This document shows, piece after piece, positions 35,870 to 47,908 of a stretch of DNA of 64,000 nucleotides. The stretch lies in assembly GCF_040412425.1 (NCBI RefSeq), contig NC_089744.1:30691001-30755000 (forward strand), written 5' to 3'. The number at the start of each line of letters is the position of its first letter. The first letter of the stretch is position 1. This DNA is from Macrobrachium rosenbergii (taxonomy: Eukaryota > Arthropoda > Malacostraca > Decapoda > Palaemonidae). The notes beneath the pieces are model-generated. The model was not told the DNA's origin. It saw only the letters and a list, made by a program, of their open reading frames with translations, and did not search any database. Made by a program: the position numbers and the translations under genes.

Positions 35870-37116
35870 ACGCACTACCCCGCCAGCACAGCTCTTTCTC
35901 TCCCGGTAGCCTAGTCAACGCTGTGTGTGCCAGACTGTTTGACGCTGTCGCTCCCTCTTCCTACGTAGCTTCTGTTAGTTGTCCAAATCTCATGTGGTCG
36001 AACGGGTGTTTAGGAGGTTTTTCGGATTTCTTTGGAAATGAGATGTTGATGCTGACATCAGATGTCGCAGATGTGTTGGCGAATTGTGCAAATCACGTGG
36101 TTAAGCAGTACTGTATCTCATTGTTTACATGAGAGAGCGCAAGGTAAAAGGGGCAGAGCAAAGCAGTTGTAGGGGAAGTAGACCATTGGATAATGTCTGC
36201 GTTTGTTTTGCTAGATGTTTCGTCACTGTAGATAGAGTCCCCGGAAGAGCTGAATATTGCAGTTCCTGAAGTCATTGAGTGCGAAAAGAAAAAAACTACG
36301 ATAGCAGTTTCCCTACATTGGTGTTTGGTTCGGGAATTTCGAATGTTTGTTCGTCTTCAATAAGCAGCCAAACCCGACCAGGTTGTACATTTGTGTCAAA
36401 TTGTCATCTGAGGTTCGCAGTAGGCCTAAGCTATATAAAGCAAGTGTCTTTTGTGCATTGACTTTTTGTATAATAATGACATAATATTTCAAAGAATTTG
36501 AAATAACAAGTCAGTGGATGCGTGAGAGATAAAGGTGTCCTCTTTAATTACGGAATTAAATGGAAACATGCGACTCTCAGGATTTCGATCGTACAGTACC
36601 GGTTCCTTAGAAATTATGAGGTAATGTTGACTTGTTTTGCCTTCAGAAAATAAGCGCTAGATTCCTTGGCTTGGAAAATGCTGAACAATGTCTAGTGCTC
36701 ATTTGGTAATAAGCTTGTGACGCTAGTAGTGATCCATAACATGGTGACATAGGAATTGCTGTAACACCTATACTGTAGTCAGTAGTTAGGAACGACGCTA
36801 GCCCTTTACCTAATCCACCCACGGAGGAAGTAGATCTCTCTCAAAGGCCCCTCGTCCCCACCACCAACCCCCTCCCCACCTGTCGTCATTTGGAAATTAT
36901 TGCTCACGCCGTTAGTACATACCAAAGAGAGAATTCTTAGGCCGAAGTGTAACAAGGAGGGAGAGAGAGCGAAAGGTTTTCCTGCAGATGGAAAAGACGA
37001 CCCAGCAGGAATCTAGCCACGATGTTTAGGCAGTTGGCGGCGCCTTGCAACGAATAGCTGTTGTGTTTTCCATTAGTGTACAGTAGAGTCTGCGTGGTGT
37101 TGTTACAGAGTTCGTC
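35866..37116. other. Unassigned, 5' flank of the proline-rich exon
   Basis: No repeats seen. GGTTTTCCTGCAG|ATGG near 36973-36988 is a plausible acceptor, but the frame it opens stops after 11 codons, so it would be 5' UTR at best. Confidence 0.35.
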
Positions 37117-38282
37117 ATGCACGTCCCTGGGGCCGTGCAGCCGTGCCCTTCCTGCTATGCCTATTGCGTGCCACGCCCGCCACAGAACCAGCATGGAATT
37201 CCGCCTGCGCCACCGATCCCACGTCACGCCCATCCACCTGTGGTCCAACAGAGCCCCCGGGGTAGTCCTGGAAACAGCCCACACCAGAGCCCACATCGAA
37301 CCCAGCCGCGGCCCTTGGCTCCACACCCACAGGGATGCAACCACCCACCTTTTCCTGGCCCTCGCTTTGGGTCGCTGCCTCATTCACAGCCCGCGCCCAA
37401 GATTCCCCCACACTACAATTCCCTCCCCCATCGGCAACCTCCCCCTCCCAACTTACCTTCCCATCCATCACGTGCACGAAGCGACGTCCCCCCGCCCCCC
37501 CGCCACGCGGCTTTCGCGAATGCACCGAAGGGCCTCATGGAGGGAAATCGGCCCCCGCGACTCCCAGCTCCTGAAGAACCCCTCCCCGCCCCTCCACCTC
37601 ATGGCGCCCTGCAACAGCAGCACCCTGTCAAAAACAGACGAGGTGTGGTGGTCCTCCGGCGGGAGGGGGCCAGCCGCCCCCTCATTACAGTAACATCCAC
37701 GGCGGCCTCTTGCTGTCGCAGCTCCGTCTGTGTCATCCTCCTCCTCACCCTCAGCAGCAACGTCCTCCTCCTCATCCTCACCCTCCCCGGTGTCAAAACA
37801 TGGCTCATTCACAGCCGTGCTGTGGTAGCGGCCTTCCCCCCCACCGCCCTCCTTCTTCTCCGGGACCTCCCCCTCCTCCAACGCCTCCACCACAGCAACA
37901 GCAGCAACAACCGAATGGACTCGTCCACCTCCACCACCAGCCCCCGCCCACTAATCCCCAGATGTCCCCCCACCCCCAAGTGCCACCGCCCCTGCCCTCC
38001 CCGGCCACCCGGCTCCTCCTCCTCCTTGTTATGGTCAACTTCCACCACCACGCCCACCCCCTCTACCCCCACCCCTCCCTCCCCTCAACCCTTCACCCAG
38101 TTGCGTTATGGGTGCCTCCCTCACACTCATCTGGTCCCTCCGCCCCCTCTGGCCATACAACACCAGCAACAACAGTATCAACAGCAGCGCCTACAACAAC
38201 AACATCAGCAGCAGCTATGCAGCTGCCATCACCTTCATCATCACCATCATCATCACATCGTCGATTTCAACAATGAATACTG
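37117..38282 (+). CDS. Pro/Gln/His-rich coding exon, frame interrupted
   Basis: Strongly biased coding sequence with no microsatellite origin. ATG 37117 opens MHVPGAVQPCPSCYAYCVPR followed by a long Pro-rich segment (PPPPNLPSHPSRARSDVPPP) to about 37625. The sensible reading then jumps frame at the A5 run near 37628 into GGPPAGGGQPPPHYSNIHGG, with PPQQQQQQPNG downstream. It shifts again around 38000-38010 within C/T-rich sequence. The end, in the original frame, is Gln/His-rich (IQHQQQQYQQQRLQQQHQQQ, then a His run, IVDFNNEYW). The block closes at a donor-like G|GTAGGT (GT at 38283). Such Pro/Gln/His-rich N-terminal exons are typical of transcriptional regulators, but I cannot name it. The frame jumps suggest sequencing or assembly indels in homopolymers, or a pseudogene. 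Confidence 0.5.
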
Positions 38283-38391
38283 GTAGGTGCTCAATCACAT
38301 CGAGATTCAAGGAGTTACTAGGGGTGGGGGCCCTGTAGGCTGTTAGTGCCACTTAGAACGTTATCTCTTCTAGGGGTCATAGTCAGCGAGA

Positions 38392-38392
<1 letters not shown>

Positions 38393-38447
<55 letters not shown>
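38393..38447 (+). repeat. (CT)n microsatellite
   Basis: About 27 CT units, ~110 bp after the donor-like site. Confidence 0.95.
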
Positions 38448-38449
<2 letters not shown>

Positions 38450-39796
38450 GGTTTTCCGTGGCTTCCGATGTGTCAATTGATCACGGTGAGTCAGGAAGGG
38501 ACTTGCGGCAGTTACACCGGGCAAGTGAGAAGAGCAGCTTTCGTGTGCCTGCCTGCTTCCCCTGCATATTATTTTTACCTGCATCTCTGTCAGCCCTCCC
38601 TCGCTAAATTAACCTGCTATCCCCCCGCCCCCAACCCCCTTCCCCCCAATACTGCAGCCCTTCACCCATCAGTTTAAGATTTGAATGTATCATTATATTT
38701 TTTTCTTCTTCATTTTTGATCACCAGATGTTGACACGCTTAGTACATGTAGGTCAAGTGAAGGAAATAATGCAGAATATATTTTTGTACTGAATTTCTTC
38801 AACACGAGGAGGTCGTTTTTGATGGCGTTTCTGAATGAAGGCTGATCAAGAAAGAAAAGTTTGCCATGAATCCCGTGGTCAAGAAGAGCCCATTGATTGC
38901 AGTATCCCTGACAACACGCACACAGAGTTTTGTATCGTTGTGTCACAGGCTTTCGCAATTCTGATACTTTTCCCCCGCTAATTGAATCATTTTTGGGATT
39001 TGAAATGCGTGGGTTGATTTTTTTAATATTGCATAAACTACATATAGTATCAGTTGTTAAATGTAATTTTCTGATCATTGACTAAAAATGAAATGCTTGT
39101 CGATGTCTCCCGTTAACTTTTAACGCCTCGTAAGGCTGCGTAGGGTATTTCCGTGTTGGTTATTTCAGATCAGGAGAAAACGAAGCCTTTGTTTGAGTAT
39201 GGTCGCCAACCCAGTGTTGCCGAGGTCTCGGATCTGTGGTTGGGTCGGTATATATATGTGGTTTGACTTGATACGGGAGAAGGGCAGATATTATTATCTT
39301 GGGATTTTACTCGTATCGTTTCTTTCACTCTTGAAATCGGGGCACCAGTGTATTGTATGGGTTGGAATCTTGTGCTCGATGTTTGTTATGTCTTACGAAA
39401 GTCTCACGGCTAACCCTCTTGCATTCTTGTCAAGGAGGAGAAGTATCACTCATTTAAAGAACAGAAATCTGGATATGAGAGAGAGAAAGAGAGAGTTATC
39501 CTTGAATGAGTGGCGTCTTCTATAAATGGAGGCAACGAAGATGAAAGGCTTGCTTTCTTTTCTTTTTTTTATTTTGGTCGTAGCCGGAAGTAAGATGAAA
39601 AAGGGCCAGCGAGCCATGTTGTTTTAAGTTGAGTGATGATGCCATGAGGACAGGTATCCCTCTTGTTCCCAAGAAAGAAGAAGGGGCGTTCTCATCCAAA
39701 AGAGAGAGAACCAATTGATGGGTGAAAACGCCGGAGTTGTACGAGAGAGGCCACATTAGAATACGAAGCTTAGGAAGTAGAGACCCTAGGAGGATT

Positions 39797-39798
<2 letters not shown>
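38448..39798. other. Unassigned
   Basis: Low-repeat sequence, probably intronic if the 37.1 kb exon is real. No further exon recognised. Confidence 0.4.
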
Positions 39799-39888
<90 letters not shown>

Positions 39889-39905
39889 ACAACACACACA
39901 CACAA
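39799..39905. repeat. (CT)n-(AC)n compound microsatellite
   Basis: (CT)n 39799-39864 followed by (AC)n to 39905 with one interruption. Confidence 0.95.
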
Positions 39906-40310
39906 GCAAAGTAATTAAAGTTGGAATTGTGACATAACTAAAAATGTGTCGAAATGCATCAGGAAAAGTTGCTATGCTTTCAGATATCAAGATATTAACT
40001 ACGTGCCGTTTTTGTATATTGTAAAAAGCTGTATGGGAGACCCTTGTAGCCATTTTCAAAATCTAAGAGAATTTTCATGCTGTTATCTTATTTACGCTCG
40101 CTTCTCGTGTTGTTCACAGACACCAAAAAGACGAATTTATTGAACCATGTTTTTCACTCAAGTAATTAAACTAAGTATGGAAAGTTATCGATTGTCATTG
40201 CGCTTTCTTGGATTCATATGTGGGGATTTTCAGTGTTCTACTGATAGTATAATAATGTGGATGATAATATGGCAAATGCTGACTGTTAGCTTAGGTTGAT
40301 ATGAACAAAC
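39906..40310. other. Unassigned
   Basis: AT-leaning unique sequence leading into the 33-bp minisatellite. No gene seen. Confidence 0.4.
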
Positions 40311-43112
40311 AGAGGACCACTCGATAACACCACTGGCACCCAGAGGAACTCTCCCAGTAACATCATTGGTACCCTGAGGAACTCTCCCAGTAACACCATT
40401 GGTACCCTGAGGAACTCTCCCAGTAACACCTTTGGTACCCTGAGGAACTCTCCCAGTAACACCACTGGTACCCTGAGGAACTCTCCCAGTAACACCATTG
40501 GTACCCTTAGGAACTCTCCCAGTAACACCATTGGTATCCAGAGGAATTCTCCGGTAATACCATTGGCACCCAGACGAACTCTCCCAGTAACACCATTGGC
40601 ACCCAGACGAACTCTCCCAGTAACACCATTGGCACCCAGAGGAACTCTCCCAGTAACACCATTGGTACCCAGAGGAACTCTCCCAGTAACACCATTGGTA
40701 CCCTTAGGAACTCTTCCAGTAACACCATTGGTACCCTGAGGAACTCTCCCAGTAACACCATTGGTACCCAGAGGAACTCTCCCAGTAACACCATTGGCAC
40801 CCAGAGGAACTCTCCCAGTATCACCATTGGTACCCAGAGGAACTCTCCCCACTAACACCATTGGCACCCTGAGGAACTCTCCCAGTAACACCATTGGCAC
40901 CCAGAGGAACTCTCCCAGTAACACCATTGGTACCCAGAGGAACTCTCCCAGTAACACCATTGGTACCCAGAAGAACTCTCCCAGTAACACCATTGGTATC
41001 CAGAGGAACTCTCCCAGTAACACCATTGGTACCCAGAGGAACTCTCCCAGTAACACTTGTCATCCAGAGGAACATTCCCAGTAACACCATTGGTACCCAG
41101 AGGAACTCTCCCAGTAACACTTGTCATCCAGAGGAACTTTCCCAGTAACACTTGTCATCCAGAGGAACTTTCCCAGTAACACCATTGGTACCCAGAGGAA
41201 CTCTCCCAGTAACACCATTGGCACCCAGAGGAACTCTCCCAGTAACACCATTGGTACCCAGAGGAACTCTCCCAGTAACACCATTGGTACCCAGAGGAAC
41301 TCTCCCAGTAACACCATTGGTATCCAGAGGAACTCTCCCAGTAACACCATTGGTATCCAGAGGAACTCTCCCAGTAACACCATTGGCACCCAGAGGAACT
41401 CTCCCAGTAGCTCCATTGGTACCCAGAGGAACTCTCCCCACTAACACCATTGGCACCCTGAGTAACTCTCCCAGTAACACTTGTCATCCAGAGGAACTCT
41501 CCCAGTAACACCATTGGTACCCAGGGAACTCTCCCAGTAACACCATTGGTATCCAGAGGAACTCTCCCAGTAACACCATTGGTACCCAGAGGAACTCTCC
41601 CAGTAACACTTGTCATCCAGAGGAACTCTCCCAGTAACACCATTGGTACCCAGAGGAACTCTCCCAGTAACACTTGTCATCCAGAAGAACTCTCCTAGTA
41701 ACACCATTGGTAGCCAGAGGAACTCTCCCAGTAACACTTGGCACCCAGAGGAACTCTCCCAGTAACACCATTGGTACCCAGAGGAACTCTCCCAGTAACA
41801 CCATTGGTACCCAGAGGAACTCTCCCAGTAACACTTGTCATCCAGAGGAACTCTCCCAGTAACACCATTGGTTCCCTGAGGAGCTCACCCAGTAACTCTA
41901 TTGTTACCCTTTGGAACTTTCCCAGTAACACCATTGGTATCCAGAGGAACTCTCCCAGTAACACCATTGGTATCCAGAGGAACTCTCCCAGTAACACCTT
42001 TGGTATCCAGAGGAACTCTCCCAGTAACACCATTGGCATCCAGAGGAACTCTCCCAGTAACACCATTGGTACCCAGAGGAACTCTCCCAGTAACACTTGT
42101 CATCCAGAGGAACTCTCCCAGTAACACCATTGGTACCCAGAGGAACTCTCCCAGTAACACTTGTCATCCAGAGGAACTCTCCCAGTAACACCATTGGTAT
42201 CCAGAGGAACTCTCCCAGTAACACCATTGGCACCCAGAGGAACTCTCCCAGTAACACCATTGGTACCCAGAGGAACTCTCCCAGTAACACCATTGGTACC
42301 CAGAGGAACTCTCCCAGTAACACCATTGGTACCCAGACAAACTCTCCCAGTAACACCATTGGCACCCAGAGGAACTCTCCCAGTAACACCATTGGTACCC
42401 AGAGGAACTCTCCCAGTAACACTTGTCATCCAGAGGAACTCTCCCAGTAACACTTGTCATCCAGAGGAACTCTCCCAGTAACACCATTGGTACCCAGACA
42501 AACTCTCCCAGTAACACCATTGGCACCCTGTGGAACTCTCCCAGTAACACCATTGGTTCCCTGAGGAGCTCGCCCAGTAACTCTATTGTTACCCTTTGGA
42601 ACTTTCCCAGTAACACCATTGGTATCCAGAGGAACTCTCCCAGTAACACTTGTCATCCAGAGGAACTCTCCAGTAACACCATTGGCACCCAGAGGAACTC
42701 TCCCAGTAACACTTGTCATCCAGAGGAACTTTCCCAGTAACAGTCATCCAGAGGAACTCTCCCAGTAACACCATTGGTACTCAGACAAACTCTCCCAGTA
42801 ACACCATTGGTACCCAGAGGAACTCTCCCAGTAACACCATTGGTATCCAGAGGAACTCTCCCAGTAACACTTGTCATCCAGAGGAACTCTCCAGTAACAC
42901 AATTGGCACCCAGAGGAACTCTCCCAGTAACACTTGTCATCCAGAGGAACTCTCCCAGTAACAGTCATCCAGAGGAACTCTCCCAGTAACACCATTGGTA
43001 CTCAGACAAACTCTCCCAGTAACACCATTGGTACCCAGAGGAACTCTCCCAGTAACACCATTGGTACCCTGAGGAACTCTCCCAGTAACACCATTGGTAC
43101 CCAGAGGAACCC
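40311..43112 (+). repeat. 33-bp minisatellite, ~85 units, with higher-order structure
   Basis: The tandem unit is GGTACCCAGAGGAACTCTCC followed by CAGTAACACCATT (33 bp). Variants replace the CATTGGTACC part by TTGTCATC (31-bp unit) or shorten it further (CAGTAACAGTCATCC). Rarer unit types such as CTCTATTGTTACCCTTTGG occur twice, ~684 bp apart (near 41895 and 42580), and the AACAGTCATCC variant recurs 221 bp apart (42741 and 42962). Both show segmental duplication inside the array. Because 33 is divisible by three, long open frames appear on both strands. They are broken wherever 31-bp units occur, so the array is not coding. Confidence 0.95.
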
Positions 43113-43547
43113 CCCCCCCATAAGAACTAAATGAAGATAAAAGATGATGTTCGTGAACAGGGTCAAAACAAGACTTAAAGAAGGCTTGGCATTTAGGCTA
43201 ACCAGTCCAAGTCAGTGAGCGGAGAAACTTGAGAACTTTAAAAGATTATTGATTGAGAAACTGCTTAGTTGAAGAGAACGAAAAATTTAGTGAAAATTGT
43301 ACTGTGAAATTCAGCATGTGCGAATAATGACTAAAATACGGATACGACCAGACTAGACGACCATTTAGGTTTTTATAAAGGTTATCTTATTTTTTATCTT
43401 AACTAACAATGTTTAATGATTAGGGAAACGAAGGTAGCAATAAATAATAAATAAATAAATAATGAATAGATGAATATTAGAGTAAGCTATGGAGACTTCG
43501 AATAATTTTGGGAAGAAATGAAAGACGCGTCTTTTGTAAGGCAGAAT
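43113..43547. other. Unassigned
   Basis: AT-rich unique sequence after a C10 run that ends the minisatellite. No gene seen. Confidence 0.4.
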
Positions 43548-43557
43548 ATTATTATTA

Positions 43558-43616
<59 letters not shown>

Positions 43617-43810
43617 ATGATAAACCCTCCATGTGGAACAAGCCTACAGGAGCCATTGTCTTGGAATTCAAGCTTCCAAAGAATATGGTGTTCATTGGAA
43701 TAAAGTTACAGAAAATGACAGGAAGTAGAGATTGAAGAGATTAGTTATATTACTAGTAAAGGAAAAGAAAAAGATAAATTGATAAACAAATAGATAACAA
43801 TATAAATGAA
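43548..43810 (-). mobile_element. LINE tail, antisense, with (ATT)n array
   Basis: (ATT)n at about 43548-43612, then CAGATGATAAACCCTCC, GGAACAAGCCTACAGGAGCC and CAAGCTTCCAAAGAATATGG (antisense tail). Confidence 0.8.
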
Positions 43811-43911
43811 TGAGTAAAATGGATACCGCTGTATGGTTTCTCATTAGCTTACTTCTGTCCTTCGCTTTATCGGGAGAAGATTGATCAGTGTCTAATCTCA
43901 AGGTAATGGAA

Positions 43912-44160
43912 CCCGTAGGGGTTTACTGCTGTCTCCTTTCGTTCCTTTTACTGTACCTCCTTTCATATCCTCTTTCTTCCATCTTACTTCCCACCCTCTC
44001 CTAACATTTGATTCATTGTGCAACTGCCAGGTTTCCTCCTGTTAAAACCTTTCAAACCTTTTTTTTTTTTTTTTTTGTGAATTTTCGTTTCACCTTTGAA
44101 TGACCTTATAGGTCTCAGTGCTTGGCGTTTTGCCTAAATTCTATATTCAATTCAATTTAA
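43912..44160 (+). repeat. Family A copy 8 (5' truncated)
   Basis: Starts at ACCCGTAGGGG but lacks the CAGTGCAC-TTCTTTGCAGCG part. CATTTGATTCATTGTGCAAC, TTTCCTCCTGTTA and the 3' end TGACCTTATAGGTCTCAG are present, with a T18 run inserted at 44059. Confidence 0.75.
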
Positions 44161-44374
44161 GGTGTTGGAAAACACTGGTAAGGTTTTATGTGGTAATTCT
44201 TCATGTGTAGAACCCTTTGTAGTCAGGGAAATCAGAGCTTGCCGAGAGAGAGCACGATAAGGGGCGTGCCATGGTGCCATGACTTGCTTTTCGTTTTACA
44301 ATATTTATCTCTTTTCATGCCTTTATATAGTAATAATTTTTCATATATTCTCTGTGGTATTCATTTAACTGATA

Positions 44375-44377
<3 letters not shown>

Positions 44378-44460
<83 letters not shown>

Positions 44461-44572
44461 GTGTGTGTTTGCTCTTAACACGGTGGTTGAAAGTCATATC
44501 AGTCACACACACATATACAAGAAACATTGGCCTTCGGCAGTTCAAAACTACACAACTCTGCCATGGTTTTTG

Positions 44573-44655
<83 letters not shown>
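44378..44655 (+). repeat. Two (CT)n microsatellites
   Basis: (CT)n at 44378-44455 and 44575-44655, with 120 bp of unrelated sequence between them. Confidence 0.95.
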
Positions 44656-44659
<4 letters not shown>

Positions 44660-44769
44660 GATCTTACGACTTTGGCAAATGTCGTCGAAGGCAGGAAGCC
44701 ACATAAGATGGCAAACGATGCCAAGTACTGGGATGAAAATAAGGTATGTCATTGGACGCTCTTCAGCTC

Positions 44770-44828
44770 TAATAATAATAATAATAATAATAATAATTAT
44801 TATTATTATTATAATAATAATAATAATA

Positions 44829-44886
<58 letters not shown>
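44770..44886. repeat. Mosaic (AAT)n/(ATT)n array with strand switches
   Basis: The array alternates AAT, ATT, AAT and ATT blocks. The strand of the motif inverts three times within ~115 bp, and each junction forms a potential hairpin. Confidence 0.9.
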
Positions 44887-44887
<1 letters not shown>

Positions 44888-45147
44888 AGTTGTTTATGAA
44901 GTTTCCCGTGTCCATTGGGGGAAGCATACTCTCATTCTTGCTAGTATTTGTGTCATTTTATTGTTGGTTGGCTGGTGTGGGCCTTTGGATTCTATCAACC
45001 TACGGAGACGACGCATGACCTGAGCACAGGTTTTTGTTACAAAGTGGGGGCATAAATAGGTTGGGGAAGGTAGCGGTGAAAGGAAGGATGATTGATATGA
45101 GTATTAATATTTTCCACTGCATGATATCAACTGACATCTCTCTCTCT
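44887..45147. other. Unassigned
   Basis: Short unique stretch. No gene seen. Confidence 0.4.
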
Positions 45148-45240
45148 TGATGGCCGGTTGGTTAACGTCACTGCTCAAAAGGCGTAGGTTCGAATCCTTA
45201 GTGTAGGACAGCTTATCACACTTAAACTTTTATTGTCTGT
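45148..45240 (+). mobile_element. tRNA-like SINE head running into AT array
   Basis: GATGGCCGGTTGGTTAACG (A-box-like) and GGTTCGAATCC (B box) lie ~33 bp apart, followed by a short body and then the (AT)n array. This is a different head from the 11.5 kb SINE family. Acceptor-stem pairing of a working tRNA gene is not evident. Confidence 0.6.
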
Positions 45241-45281
45241 ATATGTATGCATAATATGTGTATATGTATATGTGTGTTTAT

Positions 45282-45282
<1 letters not shown>

Positions 45283-45375
<93 letters not shown>

Positions 45376-45386
45376 AGGTGTGTTGA

Positions 45387-45472
<86 letters not shown>
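45283..45472. repeat. Paired (AT)n arrays
   Basis: (AT)n 45283-45372 and 45391-45471, separated by CTCAGGTGTGTTGATG. Confidence 0.95.
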
Positions 45473-45475
<3 letters not shown>

Positions 45476-45733
45476 GTATGTGTGTGTGTTATTATATTGT
45501 GATGTAACCTGCAGGTTATACAACTGAGAAAAAGAATTATTATGGTCAAAGAACCCTTGAGTGTCTGGGGTGGAAAGTGGCTTTAGAGAGAATTTTACAT
45601 AATTACTATACCAAAGGTATCTTTTTCCCCAGATTCAAGTCAGTCAGGGGGATCTACGTTCCTTGACTCAGTTCATTTCACTAAAAATCAGTTTTCCCGA
45701 TAATAAAGTAGGTCTAAATAAAAACGATTGCTT

Positions 45734-45737
<4 letters not shown>
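45473..45737. other. Unassigned
   Basis: Short unique stretch. No gene seen. Confidence 0.4.
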
Positions 45738-45816
<79 letters not shown>

Positions 45817-46085
45817 GTGGAGACGGTCAATCCCTGTTCATGTGGAACAAGCCATTGACTTGAAATTCAAGCTTCCAAAGAAGGTGGTGTTCATTTGAAA
45901 GAGGTTACGGAAGATAATAGGAAATACAGAAAGAAGAGATCACTTATTAAAAAGTTAAAAAGATATACTGAAAAATAAGTAGATAAAAATCTAAACAAAA
46001 TAGTAAAATTCCAGGAGAACTGTTGAAGAGTTGTAATGCAGTGCATTTTCGCTTGAACTTTTGAGGTTCCAACAGTTGCGCAGCA
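45738..46085 (-). mobile_element. LINE 3' end, antisense, with (ATT)n array
   Basis: (ATT)n 45738-45817, then GTGGAACAAGCCATTGACTT, GGAAATACAGAAAGAAGAGA, GCATTTTCGCTTGAACTTTT and GAGGTTCCAA, reaching into the reverse-transcriptase end codons. Confidence 0.8.
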
Positions 46086-46767
46086 ACAACTTGCAAGAGT
46101 ATTCCGCCTTCAAAATATCTTGGCTGATTCGAGGAAGCCAGAACATTAATTGAATATAGTTAAATATAGTTAGTGTTTACTTCACTTATTAAATTCTACG
46201 TTTCTTTTACACGTAGATTTTTTCTTCTTTTTATGACGTTCGTATTCAGCAGTTAAGGGGAGAAATTCGAATTCTGTATTTCACTTCTTTTCCTTTTCGG
46301 TAGGAATTTTTTTTCACGAATATCGGCGACAAGACACTGCTCTACTGTAGGCCAAACTTAAACTAATAAATGGTGATCAGCGTCAAGAGCAAAGATGAAT
46401 ATTACGTAACAACAGCTTAGAAAATGATGAAAGTGCTGTGCAGGGACTGGCAGTATTGAATTAAGGAATTGAAAACACAAGGAAAATACTACAACGGAAT
46501 GAAAGAAGTAAATTGGTTGACAGGTCAACGCCACATTTCGCAAAGAAAACAGTTTTCAGACTACATTTGAACGAGGGAATGAAAATTAATAATCATGTCT
46601 TGTAAAATCACTGACCAAACAAGAGTCATTGCAAATTAGAATACAAAGGTCAAGTATGGAAACGCTTATCAGACCATTTCTACAGAGTTCAATTTTATTC
46701 AAATTACTTCTCAAAAAATGACATCGGGAAGAGTCAACCAGCAGTTGTCTCAATATTCAGTTTCCTG
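46086..46767. other. Unassigned
   Basis: AT-rich unique sequence into which the next SINE inserted. No gene seen. Confidence 0.4.
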
Positions 46768-46781
46768 ATTCTTCCGGTATT

Positions 46782-47067
46782 CCAGTTCCTCGTTGGACGA
46801 GTCAGTAGAGTTCTCGGCTAGCACTCTGCTAAGCCCGAGTTCGAGTCTCCGGCCGGCCAATGAAGAATTAGAGGAATTTATTTCTGGTGATAGAAATTCA
46901 TTTCTCGCTATAATGTGGTTTGGATTCCACAATAAGCTGTAGGTGCCGTTGCTAGGTAACCAGTTGGTTCTTAGCCACGTAAAATAAGTCTAATCCTTCG
47001 GGCCAGCCCTAGGAGAGCTGTTAATCAGCTCAGTGGTCTGGTTAAACTAAGGTATACTTAACGTATT
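46782..47067 (+). mobile_element. tRNA-derived SINE with 14-bp target duplication
   Basis: Same family as 11553-11835, ~90% alike by eye. The head GTTGGACGAGTCAGTAGAG and B box GTTCGAGTCTCC are clear, and the 3' end is AGGTATACTTAACG. TTCTTCCGGTATTC occurs at 46768-46781 and 47068-47081, a perfect target-site duplication. Confidence 0.92.
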
Positions 47068-47161
47068 TTCTTCCGGTATTCTTGCGATGATTCTCCACCG
47101 CTTTGACCTTGCTCGACCAATCCGTATTTCAGTATTTACTATGAAAGTAAACCCCCCCCCT

Positions 47162-47476
47162 CCCGTAGTGGTTAATTTCGTCAGGGCACCTCACTTGGTG
47201 CACTGTAGGCATTACTTAAGGTTCTTTGCAGCGTCCCTTCGGTCCCTGGCTGCGACCCCTTTCATTCCTTTTACTGTACCTCCGTTCATATTCTCTTTAT
47301 TTTATCTGACTTTCCTGAATCCTCTCCTAACAGCTGACTCTTAGTGCAAATACAAGGTTTTCATCCTGTTACGCCTAGTAAGCCTTCTTTAATTTGAGTT
47401 TTCCTTTGAGCGTTGAATGACCTCATAGGTGGTAGCGCTTGGTCTTCGGCCTGAATTTTATATATTCCATTCTGTT
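47162..47476 (+). repeat. Family A copy 9 (full length)
   Basis: TGTAGGCATTACTTAAGG, TTCTTTGCAGCGTCCCTTCGG, CTGTACCTCCGTTCATATTC, and a 3' end with GACCTCATAGGTGG and GGTCTTCGGCC. Confidence 0.85.
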
Positions 47477-47825
47477 CCTTTCGAAAAGTAAGAAACGATT
47501 AGTCTTCCACGAGGAGTCTTAGATGTACAAGTAAGATCACGCGGGCAAAACGTAGCTTCAGGAAAAAAATATAATGTGTCGTTGGCTTTGAAGCAAACTT
47601 TTATAAATGATTCACGTGCAGTCACCTTCCCAGTCATTAATTTCTCCGCAGTGGGCTAAACACAGCTACATTTAAGAACTCATTTGGCTGCCACATTAAG
47701 GTGGTATGATTGCAGTGTTTGACAGAACTCCTTGGTCAGTGATCAGTGTTCACCTGTGCATTTTCAGGTGATCGTGTTCCTCGCAGAATTGAAGTAGGAT
47801 TTGTATGTTAGGTTCAACTGTACCA
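47477..47825. other. Unassigned
   Basis: Short unique stretch. No gene seen. Confidence 0.4.
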
Positions 47826-47837
47826 GAGATATATATA

Positions 47838-47906
<69 letters not shown>
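47826..47906. repeat. (AT)n array
   Basis: Adjoins the 3' side of the minus-strand RTE relic. Confidence 0.95.

Positions 47907-47908
<2 letters not shown>

Noticed and set aside
40311..43112. Long open frames on both strands encoding 11-residue repeats (e.g. RNSPSNTIGTQ, GEFLWVPMVLL)
   Set aside because: They arise because the unit is 33 bp. Interspersed 31-bp and shorter units shift the frame, and open frames occur on both strands, so they are not evidence for a gene.
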